Of a stretch of 26,232 nucleotides of DNA, positions 7,097 through 13,942 are shown in pieces (position 1 is the stretch's first letter; every line of letters begins with the position of its first letter). The position numbers were made by a program, and so were the translations under genes. The DNA lies in contig DIUL01000029.1 in the NCBI GenBank assembly GCA_002422345.1, positions 1 to 26,232 of the forward strand, given 5' to 3'. The stretch comes from Acetobacteraceae bacterium UBA6159. Lineage in GTDB: Bacteria; Pseudomonadota; Alphaproteobacteria; Acetobacterales; Acetobacteraceae. A model generated the notes under the pieces. It was given only the letters and a program-made list of their open reading frames with translations, did not search any database and was not told where the DNA came from.

Positions 7097-8377
7097 ATGA
7101 CGGAGGGCATGAACGCCCCGCTGCTGCCTCGGCTGCTCATTCCGCGCCTGCCGTTCTTCTACGGCTGGGTGATCCTCGGCTGCGTCTGCTGCGCCGGTCT
7201 CTCGCGCCAGGGCGGCGCGGTCGCCACGCTCTCCGTCTTCGTCGCCCCGATGACGGAGGAATTCGGCTGGTCGCGCACCGCCATCTCGGGCGCGGTCTCG
7301 CTGGGCGGCATCCTCGCCGCCATCCTCGCCCCCTGGATCGGCCGCCTGCTGGACCGGGAGGGCGCGCGCCGCGTCCTCTGCTTCGCCATCCTCGCCACCG
7401 GATCGGCGGTCCTCGGTCTGTCGCAGGTGTCCAGCCTGTGGATGTTCTACGCGTTGTTCGTCGTTGCCCGCCTGAACTTCGCGGTGCCCTTCGACCTCGG
7501 CATCTATGGCGCGGTCGGCAACTGGTTCGTCGCCCGCCGCCCCTTCGCCATGAGCATCGCGACCACCGCCATGACCATGGGCCTGGTGATCCTGCCCCTG
7601 GTCGGCCAGTTCGCCACCGAACGCGGCGGAGACTGGCGCGATGGCTGGCTGGCGATCGGCGTCACCGTGCTGGTCGTGGGGTTCATCCCGTGCTCCCTGT
7701 TCCTCGTGCGCCGGCCGGAGGACGTGGGCCTGGTGCCTGACCGGCAGGTCGCCGCCGCCTCGGCCCCACCGGTGATCGAGCCCGCCTTCACCCGCGCCCA
7801 GGCGCTGCGAACCCCGGCCTTCTGGCTGCTGTCGCTGTTCACCCTGCTGGCCTATCCGGTGCAGGCCGGCGTCAGCCTGCACCAGGCGCCGTTCCTGATC
7901 GAGCGTGGCCTGTCGCCCACCATGGCGGCCGGCATCGTCAGCTTCTTCTCGATCGCCTCGGGCGTGGCCAGCATGCTGTTCGGCATGATCCCAGCCCGCA
8001 TCGCCGTGCGCTACCGGCTGACGCTGGTCGGGCTGCTGCTGGCCACCGGCACGGGGCTGCTGCAAGGGGTCTCCGGCAGTTCCAGCGCGCTGGTCGCGGG
8101 CGCCTTCTTCGGCCTCGGTGTCGGTGGGCTGTTGAGCGTGCTGCCTCTGGCCTGGGCGGATTATTTCGGCCGGCGCAGCTACGGTGCGATCCGCGGCATC
8201 GCCCTGACGATCCAGGTGGCGGCGCAGGCAACCGGACCGCTGATGTCCGGCCTGCTGCGCGACCTCACCGGCGGGTACGAGACGTCGCTGCTGGTCTTCG
8301 CCGTCCTGTCGGTGGCCAGCCTGTTCGCCGCCCTGCTGGCGCGCCCGCCTGTATTCGCCCGGGAGGCGTCCTGCTAG
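7097..8377 (+). CDS. MFS transporter (monocarboxylate/oxalate-formate-type)
   Basis: A 426-residue major facilitator protein with about twelve hydrophobic segments. The first helix GWVILGCVCCAGL is followed by FVAPMTEEFGWSRTAISGAVSL and the motif-A-like loop GRLLDREGARRV, a layout seen in the MCT/OFA-type MFS group that moves organic acids. The central loop after helix six carries VRRPEDVGLVPD, also typical of that group. The substrate is unknown. The start is uncertain: ATG at 7097 (used here), ATG at 7109 with GGAGG too close upstream, or TTG at 7073. It lies 37 bases after the PIN toxin and 31 bases before exonuclease III, but a functional link to either is not evident. Confidence 0.9.
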   Translation: MTEGMNAPLLPRLLIPRLPFFYGWVILGCVCCAGLSRQGGAVATLSVFVAPMTEEFGWSRTAISGAVSLGGILAAILAPWIGRLLDREGARRVLCFAILATGSAVLGLSQVSSLWMFYALFVVARLNFAVPFDLGIYGAVGNWFVARRPFAMSIATTAMTMGLVILPLVGQFATERGGDWRDGWLAIGVTVLVVGFIPCSLFLVRRPEDVGLVPDRQVAAASAPPVIEPAFTRAQALRTPAFWLLSLFTLLAYPVQAGVSLHQAPFLIERGLSPTMAAGIVSFFSIASGVASMLFGMIPARIAVRYRLTLVGLLLATGTGLLQGVSGSSSALVAGAFFGLGVGGLLSVLPLAWADYFGRRSYGAIRGIALTIQVAAQATGPLMSGLLRDLTGGYETSLLVFAVLSVASLFAALLARPPVFAREASC

Positions 8378-8408
8378 ACAGGCGTCCCCCCAACGCCAGG
8401 AACGCCCC

Positions 8409-9215
8409 ATGCCCAGCCTCCGCATCGCGACGTGGAACATCAACTCGCTCCGCCTGCGGATCGGCCTGCTGGAGAAGCTGATCGCGGATGTGCGCCCCGA
8501 CATCCTGTGCCTGCAGGAAACCAAGGTCCCCGACCCGCTGTTCCCCGAGGACGGGGTCCGCGCCCTGGGCTTCGAGCACATGCTGTATCGCGGCATGAAG
8601 GGGTACAACGGAGTCGCCATCCTCTCCCGCCTGCCCCTGTCATTGCTGGATGACACGCCCGACTGGTGCGCCAAAGGCGATTGCCGCCACGTGGCCGCGC
8701 GGGTCGGGGTGCCCTCGGGCGCCGTGGAGGTCCACAACTTCTACGTCCCCGCCGGTGGCGACGTGCCGGACCGGGCGCAGAACGTGAAGTTCGGCCACAA
8801 GCTGGATTTCGTGGCGGAGGCGCAAGGCTGGTTCGCCTCCCGCGCCGGCCTGTCCCGCGCCGTGCTGGTGGGCGATCTGAACATCGCCCCGCTGGAACAG
8901 GATGTCTGGAGCCACAAGCAGCTTCTGGACGTCGTCAGCCACACCCCGCCGGAAACCGAGGGCCTGACCGCCTGGCTGAACTCTGGCTTCGTCGACGCGG
9001 TGCGCCATTTCGTGCCGGCCGATCAGAAGTTGTACACGTGGTGGTCGTACCGGAACCGGGACTGGAAGGTCGCCGATCGCGGCCGGCGGCTGGATCATGT
9101 GTGGGTCACCCCCGACCTGGTCGGCGCCCTGCGCGGCCACATGGTCCACCGCGACGCGCGGGACTGGGAGAAGGGCTCGGACCACGTGCCGGTCTGCGTC
9201 GAGCTTGAGGTCTGA
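8409..9215 (+). CDS. xth: Exodeoxyribonuclease III
   Basis: A 268-residue exonuclease III/AP-endonuclease of the EEP fold, acting in base-excision repair by incising DNA at abasic sites and removing nucleotides from 3' ends. All family motifs are present: WNINSLR (9-15), LQETK with metal ligand E37, NFYVPAGGD with Y112, GDLNIAP with D156 and N158, RLDHVW with D229, and the terminal SDHVPV with D258 and H259. The length is normal. AGGA at 8398-8401 lies seven bases before the ATG. The gene is followed by a large inverted repeat, which could act as the 3' end of the transcript. Confidence 0.95.
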   Translation: MPSLRIATWNINSLRLRIGLLEKLIADVRPDILCLQETKVPDPLFPEDGVRALGFEHMLYRGMKGYNGVAILSRLPLSLLDDTPDWCAKGDCRHVAARVGVPSGAVEVHNFYVPAGGDVPDRAQNVKFGHKLDFVAEAQGWFASRAGLSRAVLVGDLNIAPLEQDVWSHKQLLDVVSHTPPETEGLTAWLNSGFVDAVRHFVPADQKLYTWWSYRNRDWKVADRGRRLDHVWVTPDLVGALRGHMVHRDARDWEKGSDHVPVCVELEV

Positions 9216-9230
9216 TACCAGCCGGCGTAA

Positions 9231-9406
9231 CCGTTGACCCTCGGAACGGTGCTATCTCGTCATGGTGGGCGCAGGCCCACCAACCACGACTTTCCCGTTC
9301 AGAACTAGGGAAAGTCGTGGTTGGTGGCCCGTAGCCTGTCCTCGGGCCGCCTCTTCGCCGGACCCGGGGGGCCACCATGACGAGGTGGCGATGGCAAGGG
9401 TCAACC
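9231..9406. repeat. Large nested inverted repeat (REP/BIME- or MITE-like)
   Basis: Three nested complementary arm pairs share one centre. The outermost is GTTGACCCT (9233-9241) with AGGGTCAAC (9397-9405). The middle pair is 13 bases, CTCGTCATGGTGG (9256-9268) with 9372-9384. The inner pair is a perfect 20-base stem, 9277-9296 with 9308-9327, closed by an 11-base loop. The right half carries about 40 unpaired bases between the inner and middle arms. The CGTCATGG boundary and mirrored GGGC/GCCC centre resemble dispersed intergenic palindromes common in alphaproteobacteria. No coding capacity is seen. It could also serve as the transcript end for exonuclease III. Confidence 0.8.
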
Positions 9407-9589
9407 TCAAAGCCGGTGGGTATGACCCCGCACCGCGGCCGGGGTGTCGCCCCGCCGGCCGCGACCACACCCGTTCACCGTACCTGCGCGCGGTCGATTC
9501 GACCGGCCCCCTCGCCACCGCCCATCAGCGGAGCCCGATTCTTCGGCCGGTTCGGCGAAAAGGCCGCGCTCTGTTTCCGTCGGCCGGCT

Positions 9590-9660
9590 GAAATAGAATA
9601 TAAATCTTTTTCTGCCGCATATATTGCGTTCATAGGGGAAAATATCCTCTTATCCACCTG
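9590..9660 (+). promoter_or_regulatory. AT-rich probable promoter region for the small-gene pair
   Basis: This is the most AT-rich stretch in the window, within otherwise strongly GC-rich DNA. It contains TATATT (9620-9625), TTGCGT (9624-9629), TATCCT (9643-9648) and TTATCC (9650-9655). None combine into a well-spaced sigma-70 pair, so I give no exact start point. Its position ahead of two plus-strand small genes suggests a promoter. Confidence 0.35.
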
Positions 9661-9848
9661 TGGAGACGGCGCAGCCGCCTCCGAACGCAACAGGACACAC
9701 CCCGAGATGACCGCACGCGCGCTTATCCCGACCCGCCAGGACCGGACCGCCCGACCGTCCATGGGCGCTGGTGTCCGAATGCGATGTCGCCGGACTGCCC
9801 GCCTTGCCCACGCCGTCCCGACATTCTCCGACCCGGAGTGCTCCGACC

Positions 9849-10073
9849 ATGCTGCAATCACACGTCATCGACATTGATGGGACCTTCGTCGGCGCCGCGA
9901 TGCGCACCGATAGCGGCTACCGCTTCATCGCCACCGACCTGCGGGTCGAGGACCTCGACGGCTCCATTCGCCCGTCCTTGGCCGATATCCGCCGCCTCGC
10001 GCGCCAGTTGTTCCTGACCGGCCGCTTCGGTGCGGCGACGCCCCAGACCCTCTCGCGGGAGATCACGCCATGA
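9849..10073 (+). CDS. Small conserved-looking protein of unknown function
   Basis: A 74-residue protein that I do not recognise as a named family. It begins MLQSHVIDIDGTFVGAAMR, then DSGYRFIATDLRVEDLDGSI, and ends with a helix containing DIRRLARQLFLTGRF. The pattern (two or three beta strands, then one amphipathic helix) suggests a compact folded cytoplasmic protein. It has no signal peptide or membrane segment. GGAG at 9835-9838 lies ten bases before the ATG, and the ATGA overlap with the next gene supports real translation of both. The long AT-rich leader suggests regulated expression. The internal DGTFVGA/DSGYRF pattern seems more ordered than random GC-rich sequence, but homologues would have to be shown by search. 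Confidence 0.65.
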   Translation: MLQSHVIDIDGTFVGAAMRTDSGYRFIATDLRVEDLDGSIRPSLADIRRLARQLFLTGRFGAATPQTLSREITP

Positions 10074-10255
10074 CCGCCATCGACGCCACCTTCTCCGCCG
10101 ACCAGCCGTCGTTGCTCGCCCGTATCGGGCGGGGGCTGGAGCAGTTGATCTCCCTCCGCTACCCGCCTCTGACGGGCGGCGGGCCATCGTCGGCAGATCA
10201 TCCCGACGATGAAACGATGATCCAGGTCGCGCTGATCTGCTCGGCGCATTTCTGA
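10070..10255 (+). CDS. Small protein of unknown function, coupled to the preceding gene
   Basis: A 61-residue protein starting within the stop codon of the preceding small gene (ATGA overlap), with GGGAG eight bases upstream of its ATG. It has a helical-looking N-terminal part (SLLARIGRGLEQLISLRYPP), then a glycine/serine/aspartate-rich middle (TGGGPSSADHPDDE), then a short hydrophobic end MIQVALICSAHF with a single cysteine four residues from the terminus. I recognise no family. The loose middle and the compact cysteine-containing end could suit a small partner protein or a processed peptide, but nothing around it encodes a modifying enzyme. Translation is supported mainly by coupling and spacing. 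Confidence 0.55.
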   Translation: MTAIDATFSADQPSLLARIGRGLEQLISLRYPPLTGGGPSSADHPDDETMIQVALICSAHF

Positions 10256-10365
10256 GCCGGAACGACTGCGCTTCGGAGTACGCCTCCATCCGTCCTGGCC
10301 CGGCTGACCCACCCATCGCCAGGCACGTTGGCAGTTGGAGTAAAACAATAAAGTCCCTGGACGGG

Positions 10366-10387
10366 GGCCTCGGCGATGGCCGGGGCC
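10366..10387 (-). terminator. Candidate terminator hairpin between convergent genes
   Basis: A nine-base stem GGCCTCGGC/GCCGGGGCC (one G-T pair) with a four-base loop lies 34 bases beyond the stop of the minus-strand pentapeptide gene. Read on the minus strand, a T-rich run (CTTTATTGTTTTACT) follows about a dozen bases later. The gap between stem and T run makes it weaker than a textbook terminator. Confidence 0.35.
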
Positions 10388-10421
10388 GTCATGGGCAGAT
10401 GGCCTGGCCGGGTGCGTGGGA

Positions 10422-12317
10422 CTACGGCGCCGGCGACAGGGGAAGCCAGCCTTGGAGCCAGTGCCAGACCGGGGCGAGGATGGACGCGGGCTCCGTCGCG
10501 ATGGGCGCGGGTTGCGGTTCGGGTGCAGAGCAGCTTGGGGTGAGAGTGCGGAGGTATTTGATCCGTTCTTCCGGGAGGCTGACCTTGCCCGAAGCGACAT
10601 GCGCAAGCAGTCTTTCCCGGACGGGGACGAGGAGCGCATCGCGGAGCGGGTCGCAGCCCGGGCGCCACCCCACAAGGCGCCAGGTAACGTTGTCCGCGGT
10701 AGCCGCCGAGACCGGCGCTACCGCATTGGCGAGGAACGCCGCCAGCCCCGGTGCGACGTCGTTGGGATCATTGGTCACCTGGCCAGGGGCAAGCAGGCGC
10801 CACGCCGCTGCCGCCGGGTCCGATACCAGGGCAGGCGCCGGGTCGGTCCGGGCGGCGGGCAAGGAGTCGGGGTCCGAGCGTGGGGTCAGGGCTGCGAGAA
10901 AACGCGCCCGCGCGTGTTCCGGGATGGTGGCCGCCAGTTCCGCCGTTTTCTCGGCGGACAGGGCTTCAAAGTCGACATTTCGGAGATCGGTCAGGCTCAT
11001 CTCCGTCGTTGCGTCGGTCCATACGTTCCAGAGATGCACAGGCGACATATTGGCGCCCCGCAATGACGCACCACTCAGGTCGGCGCCCTGCAAGGACGCC
11101 GCCCCGAGGTTGGCGCCCTGCAAGGACGCCGCCCCGAGGTTGGCGTCCTGCAACTGCGCCCCCCAGAGGTTGGCGCCCTGCAACGACGCCTCCCAGAGGG
11201 TGGCGCCTTGCAACGACGCCTCCCAGAGGTTGGCGCCTTGCAACGACGCATCCCCGAGGTTGGCGCCCTTTAGATTGCTCCGGGACAGATCAGCCCCGCG
11301 CAGATCCGCGCCTGCCAGATTGGCGGCGAAAAACTGGCTGCCGCCCAAGTTCGCATATCGGAGCGTGCGTCCCGTCAGCACGGCGACATCAATCGCGGCC
11401 TTGCGCCGGTCGTCGACCGGATCGCCCGCCCGCATCTCCACCAGCCCCCTGGCCTCCCAGACCTTGGGCACGATCGCGCGGTCCGTGACCGTCAGATAGC
11501 GGCAGCCAAACCCCGTCCGGGCGCACAGGACCAGGTCGACCGGCTGGGTCAGCGCATGCAGCGTCCCCTTCTCCAGGAACAGAACCCGCGCCCCGACCGT
11601 CGTCTCCTCCGCCGCCGGCACCCGCATCCAGGCCAAATCCGCCCCGGCCACCGCCACCACCGCCAGCAGCGGCACGACCCTGATCCGTGGGCTTGTCCCA
11701 TTCAGCCATGGCCAGCCCGTCCGCCCCGGCAGCCGCCACGCGAACCAGCCCAGCAGCGCCAGGTCCAGCAGGATCGCGCCGTGGTGTATCCAGTTCACCA
11801 CCTCGTTCTGCAGGCGCAGGGAACTAAGCTGCACCAGCAGCAGCACGAAGACCGGGAACACCGCGAGGACGAACCACACCGCCCAGCGGAACACGAAGCT
11901 CGCCCCGGCCGTTCCCTTGGGAGCCAGCAGGGCCTGCACGAATTCCACATTCGCCAGCAATTGCCGGCAGCGCTCCCGGTCCGCCTCCACCGCGACCATC
12001 GCGGCCAGGTCATCGCGGAACCGGCGGATATTCGCGGCCAGCATGTCGTAGCGCATCAGCGTATACAGATGCAGCGCCAGGAACACGGCGGGCGCGATGC
12101 CGAAGGTCAGCACCACCGGCACCTGCGCCCCGCCAAGCTGGGACACGGTGATGGACCGGTTCAGCAACAGGTCCTCGTCGGTAGCGGCAAACGCCGTGGC
12201 CAGCAGCACCAGCCCGATGGCGACGAAGGCCAGCGCGCCCAACTGCGCCGACTTCGCTCCGTCGTTGATCGAGGCGATCAGCTTCTCGATGTATTTCGGT
12301 GGCTCGAACGCTGACAC
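10422..12317 (-). CDS. Membrane protein with pentapeptide-repeat domain
   Basis: A 631-residue protein from a GTG at 12317 with GGGGAAAA just upstream (a TTG at 12359 would add 14 residues but lacks a ribosome site). It has five predicted membrane segments at about 27-46, 66-86, 142-164, 177-196 and 213-231. Residues 318-430 form a right-handed quadrilateral beta-helix type array: repeated A(N/D)LxxASLQG units in an exact ten-residue period. A 200-residue C-terminal region without recognisable motifs follows. Pentapeptide arrays are binding or scaffold surfaces; some mimic DNA and protect gyrase, but a membrane-anchored form suggests signalling or docking. The topology between the last helix and the array is uncertain. 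It stands alone, divergent from an MFS exporter gene. Confidence 0.88.
   Translation of the reverse strand: MSAFEPPKYIEKLIASINDGAKSAQLGALAFVAIGLVLLATAFAATDEDLLLNRSITVSQLGGAQVPVVLTFGIAPAVFLALHLYTLMRYDMLAANIRRFRDDLAAMVAVEADRERCRQLLANVEFVQALLAPKGTAGASFVFRWAVWFVLAVFPVFVLLLVQLSSLRLQNEVVNWIHHGAILLDLALLGWFAWRLPGRTGWPWLNGTSPRIRVVPLLAVVAVAGADLAWMRVPAAEETTVGARVLFLEKGTLHALTQPVDLVLCARTGFGCRYLTVTDRAIVPKVWEARGLVEMRAGDPVDDRRKAAIDVAVLTGRTLRYANLGGSQFFAANLAGADLRGADLSRSNLKGANLGDASLQGANLWEASLQGATLWEASLQGANLWGAQLQDANLGAASLQGANLGAASLQGADLSGASLRGANMSPVHLWNVWTDATTEMSLTDLRNVDFEALSAEKTAELAATIPEHARARFLAALTPRSDPDSLPAARTDPAPALVSDPAAAAWRLLAPGQVTNDPNDVAPGLAAFLANAVAPVSAATADNVTWRLVGWRPGCDPLRDALLVPVRERLLAHVASGKVSLPEERIKYLRTLTPSCSAPEPQPAPIATEPASILAPVWHWLQGWLPLSPAP
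11050..11289. repeat. 30-bp tandem repeat inside the pentapeptide gene
   Basis: Eight consecutive 30-base units starting at 11050, 11080, 11110 and so on, each beginning close to TTGGCGCCCTGCAA. Units 11080 and 11110 differ at one base. Units 11170, 11200 and 11230 are also near-copies of one another. Every unit encodes two pentapeptides on the minus strand, so gain or loss of a unit would keep the frame. Confidence 0.92.
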
Positions 12318-12606
12318 ACCATTTTCCCCGCCGCCGTTACTTCCTTGACGGTATCCCAACGGCGCGCCGGGTCAAACGTCCCACCGCGCGCCACGGCGGT
12401 GTTCGTTCCGCCCGCCAGCGGGTGTTGCCGTCGTCGCCGCTTCCCCTCGATGGCGGCCCCCCGATGGCGGCCTCTCTGTGGCGGCCCCTCGGTGGCGGCA
12501 AGTCTCGGTCGATCGGTTCGCACCTGTGGCGCCCCGCTCCGACCCGCGCCGTTTCAACCCGACCGAACCCTGTCAAACCGCCCCGGCTCCGGTAGCATGG
12601 CGTCCC
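12318..12606. other. 289-base divergent intergenic region with short GC-rich repeats
   Basis: It separates the pentapeptide gene (minus) from the first MdtG-like exporter (plus). About 12448-12501 holds four loosely repeated units sharing GATGGCGG or GGTGGCGG cores. Near the right end, TGTCAA (12571-12576) and TAGCAT (12593-12598) are 16 bases apart, and TAGCAT ends eight bases before the exporter start. No gene is seen. Confidence 0.5.
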
Positions 12607-13830
12607 ATGACCGATCCGAGTCCCACCTCCGGCTCCCCCGGCTGGCAGCGCACGCTGTGGGCCATGGTGGGCATCCAGTTCATCATGACCATGTCGGTCA
12701 GCTTCCTCAGCCCGATCATCCCCCTCATGCTCCCCGAACTCGGCGTTGAGTCGGTCGAAGCGGTGGGCATCTGGACGGGTGTCATTACCGGATCGACGTC
12801 CTTCGTCGCCGCCTTCGCCTCCCCCATCTGGGGCCGCATCGCCGACCGCCACGGGCGGAAACTGTCGTTGCTGCGGTCCTCCATCGCGATCGGCATCTTC
12901 ACCGGGCTGATGGGGCTGGCGACCGATGTCTGGTGGTTCTTCGGCGCCCGCGCGGTCATGGGCGTCTTCGCCGGCTTCACCTCCGCCGCCATCGCTTTGG
13001 TCGCCAGCCAGGTGCCCGAGCGCCGCCTCGGCTGGGCGCTGGGCTGGCTGAGCACCGGGCAACTCGTCGGATCGCTGGTCGGCCCCGTCGTGGGCGGCGT
13101 CCTGGCCGACATCACCGGCAGCTACCGCACCCCGTTCTTCTGGACCGCCGGCGTGACCTTCATCGCGCTGATCCTGGTCTGGTGGTTCGTGCGGGAGGAT
13201 TTCACGCCCCCCAAACCGTCCGAGAAATCGAAATCCATCGCCGGTGGCCTGCGCCTGCTGATCGCCTCGTCTGGCATCATGGCGCTGTTCTTCGTGCTGC
13301 TGATGGCGCAGTTCAGTGTCCGCACCGTCCAGCCGGTGGTGACCCTGTTCGTGCAGGAACTGCTGGGCGACGTCCCGCAGATCGCCACCTTGGCCGGGGT
13401 CGCCTTCTCCATCACCGGCCTGGCCAACCTGATCGCCGCCCCCTTCCTGGGCAACCGCAGCGACGTGATCGGCTATCGGCGGGTGCTCCTGATCTCGCTC
13501 GCCGGCGCCGCCGTCACCTCGATCCCGCAGATCTGGGTGGAAAGCTACTGGCTGTTCCTCGCCGAACGCTTCGCGGTGGGGCTGTTCATCGGCGGCATCC
13601 TGCCCACCGCCAACGCCCTGATCGGGCGCAGCGTCCCGCGGGAGCAGCGAGGCTCGGTCTTCGGCATGACCGCCTCGGCCACGTTCATGGGCAATTCCCT
13701 GGGGCCGCTGACCGGCGGCCTGATCGCCGCCAGCCTGGGGCTGCGCTGGGTCTTCGCCCTGACCGCCCTGCTGCTGGTGGCCAACCTGATCTGGGTCTGG
13801 GTGGCGGTGAAGGAGCATCGGGAAGGGTAG
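12607..13830 (+). CDS. MFS exporter, MdtG-like (first of a tandem pair)
   Basis: A 407-residue drug:H+ antiporter-type MFS protein with twelve predicted helices. The layout closely follows E. coli MdtG: PIIPLMLPELGV, IWTGVITGSTSFVAAFASPIWG, then motif A GRIADRHGRKLSLLRSS, and SQVPERRLGWALGWLSTGQLVG matching the motif-C area of the antiporter half. The C-terminal half carries ILPTANALIGRSVPREQRGSVFG and LGPLTGGLIAASLG. The likely role is efflux of small molecules; the substrate is unknown. I chose the ATG at 12607, because the conserved N-terminus begins there and upstream in-frame sequence is repeat-like. There is no Shine-Dalgarno, and a TAGCAT hexamer sits eight bases upstream, so the mRNA may be leaderless. 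The next gene is a close paralogue. Confidence 0.92.
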   Translation: MTDPSPTSGSPGWQRTLWAMVGIQFIMTMSVSFLSPIIPLMLPELGVESVEAVGIWTGVITGSTSFVAAFASPIWGRIADRHGRKLSLLRSSIAIGIFTGLMGLATDVWWFFGARAVMGVFAGFTSAAIALVASQVPERRLGWALGWLSTGQLVGSLVGPVVGGVLADITGSYRTPFFWTAGVTFIALILVWWFVREDFTPPKPSEKSKSIAGGLRLLIASSGIMALFFVLLMAQFSVRTVQPVVTLFVQELLGDVPQIATLAGVAFSITGLANLIAAPFLGNRSDVIGYRRVLLISLAGAAVTSIPQIWVESYWLFLAERFAVGLFIGGILPTANALIGRSVPREQRGSVFGMTASATFMGNSLGPLTGGLIAASLGLRWVFALTALLLVANLIWVWVAVKEHREG

Positions 13831-13854
13831 GGGCACCCACCCGGATCGAAACAC

Positions 13855-13890
13855 AAGCGCAATCGCTTCGGTGCGGGCCTGAAGCGATTT
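13855..13890 (+). terminator. Hairpin between the two exporter genes, with an alternative pairing
   Basis: AATCGCTTC (13861-13869) pairs perfectly with GAAGCGATT (13881-13889) across an 11-base loop, followed by a short T run. Just before it, AAGCG (13855-13859) can pair with CGCTT (13864-13868), competing with the main stem. It may end the first exporter transcript or make read-through conditional. Confidence 0.45.
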
Positions 13891-13942
13891 CCCGGCCACG
13901 CCGGCTGGCGGTCCGCGCCGGTTGCGTTAGCATCGCGGCGGC

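Larger units (their letters stand above)
9216..9848. other. 633-base gap: nested inverted repeat plus AT-rich leader
   Basis: No convincing gene is seen here; the open frames that cross it are shadows of palindromic, GC-rich DNA. It contains a nested inverted repeat (about 9231-9406), then ordinary GC-rich sequence, then a sharply AT-rich stretch (about 9590-9660) that probably carries the promoter of the two small genes beginning at 9849. The leader between the AT-rich stretch and that start is about 190 bases long. Confidence 0.7.

Noticed and set aside
6647..8737. A 696-codon minus-strand frame covering the PIN toxin, MFS and exonuclease III region
   Set aside because: Low-complexity composition (HGDAEQR-rich) opposite three clear plus-strand genes; no motif.
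9650..9658. TTATCCACC in the AT-rich stretch, one base from a DnaA box, raising the idea of a replication origin
   Set aside because: It is a single near-match without a cluster of boxes or typical origin neighbours (dnaA, parAB, hemE).
9377..9877. A 166-codon plus-strand frame crossing the intergenic gap
   Set aside because: It runs through the inverted repeat and the AT-rich promoter-like stretch, has no ribosome site or recognisable motif, and overlaps the better-supported small gene at 9849.
11062..11289. The regular 30-base repeats, considered as a CRISPR array
   Set aside because: Repeats are contiguous without unique spacers and encode in-frame pentapeptides.
12448..12501. Four short GATGGCGG/GGTGGCGG-type repeats, considered as a binding-site array or CRISPR-like structure
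   Set aside because: Units vary in length and sequence and have no spacers; most likely simple GC-rich drift, so noted only within the intergenic entry.
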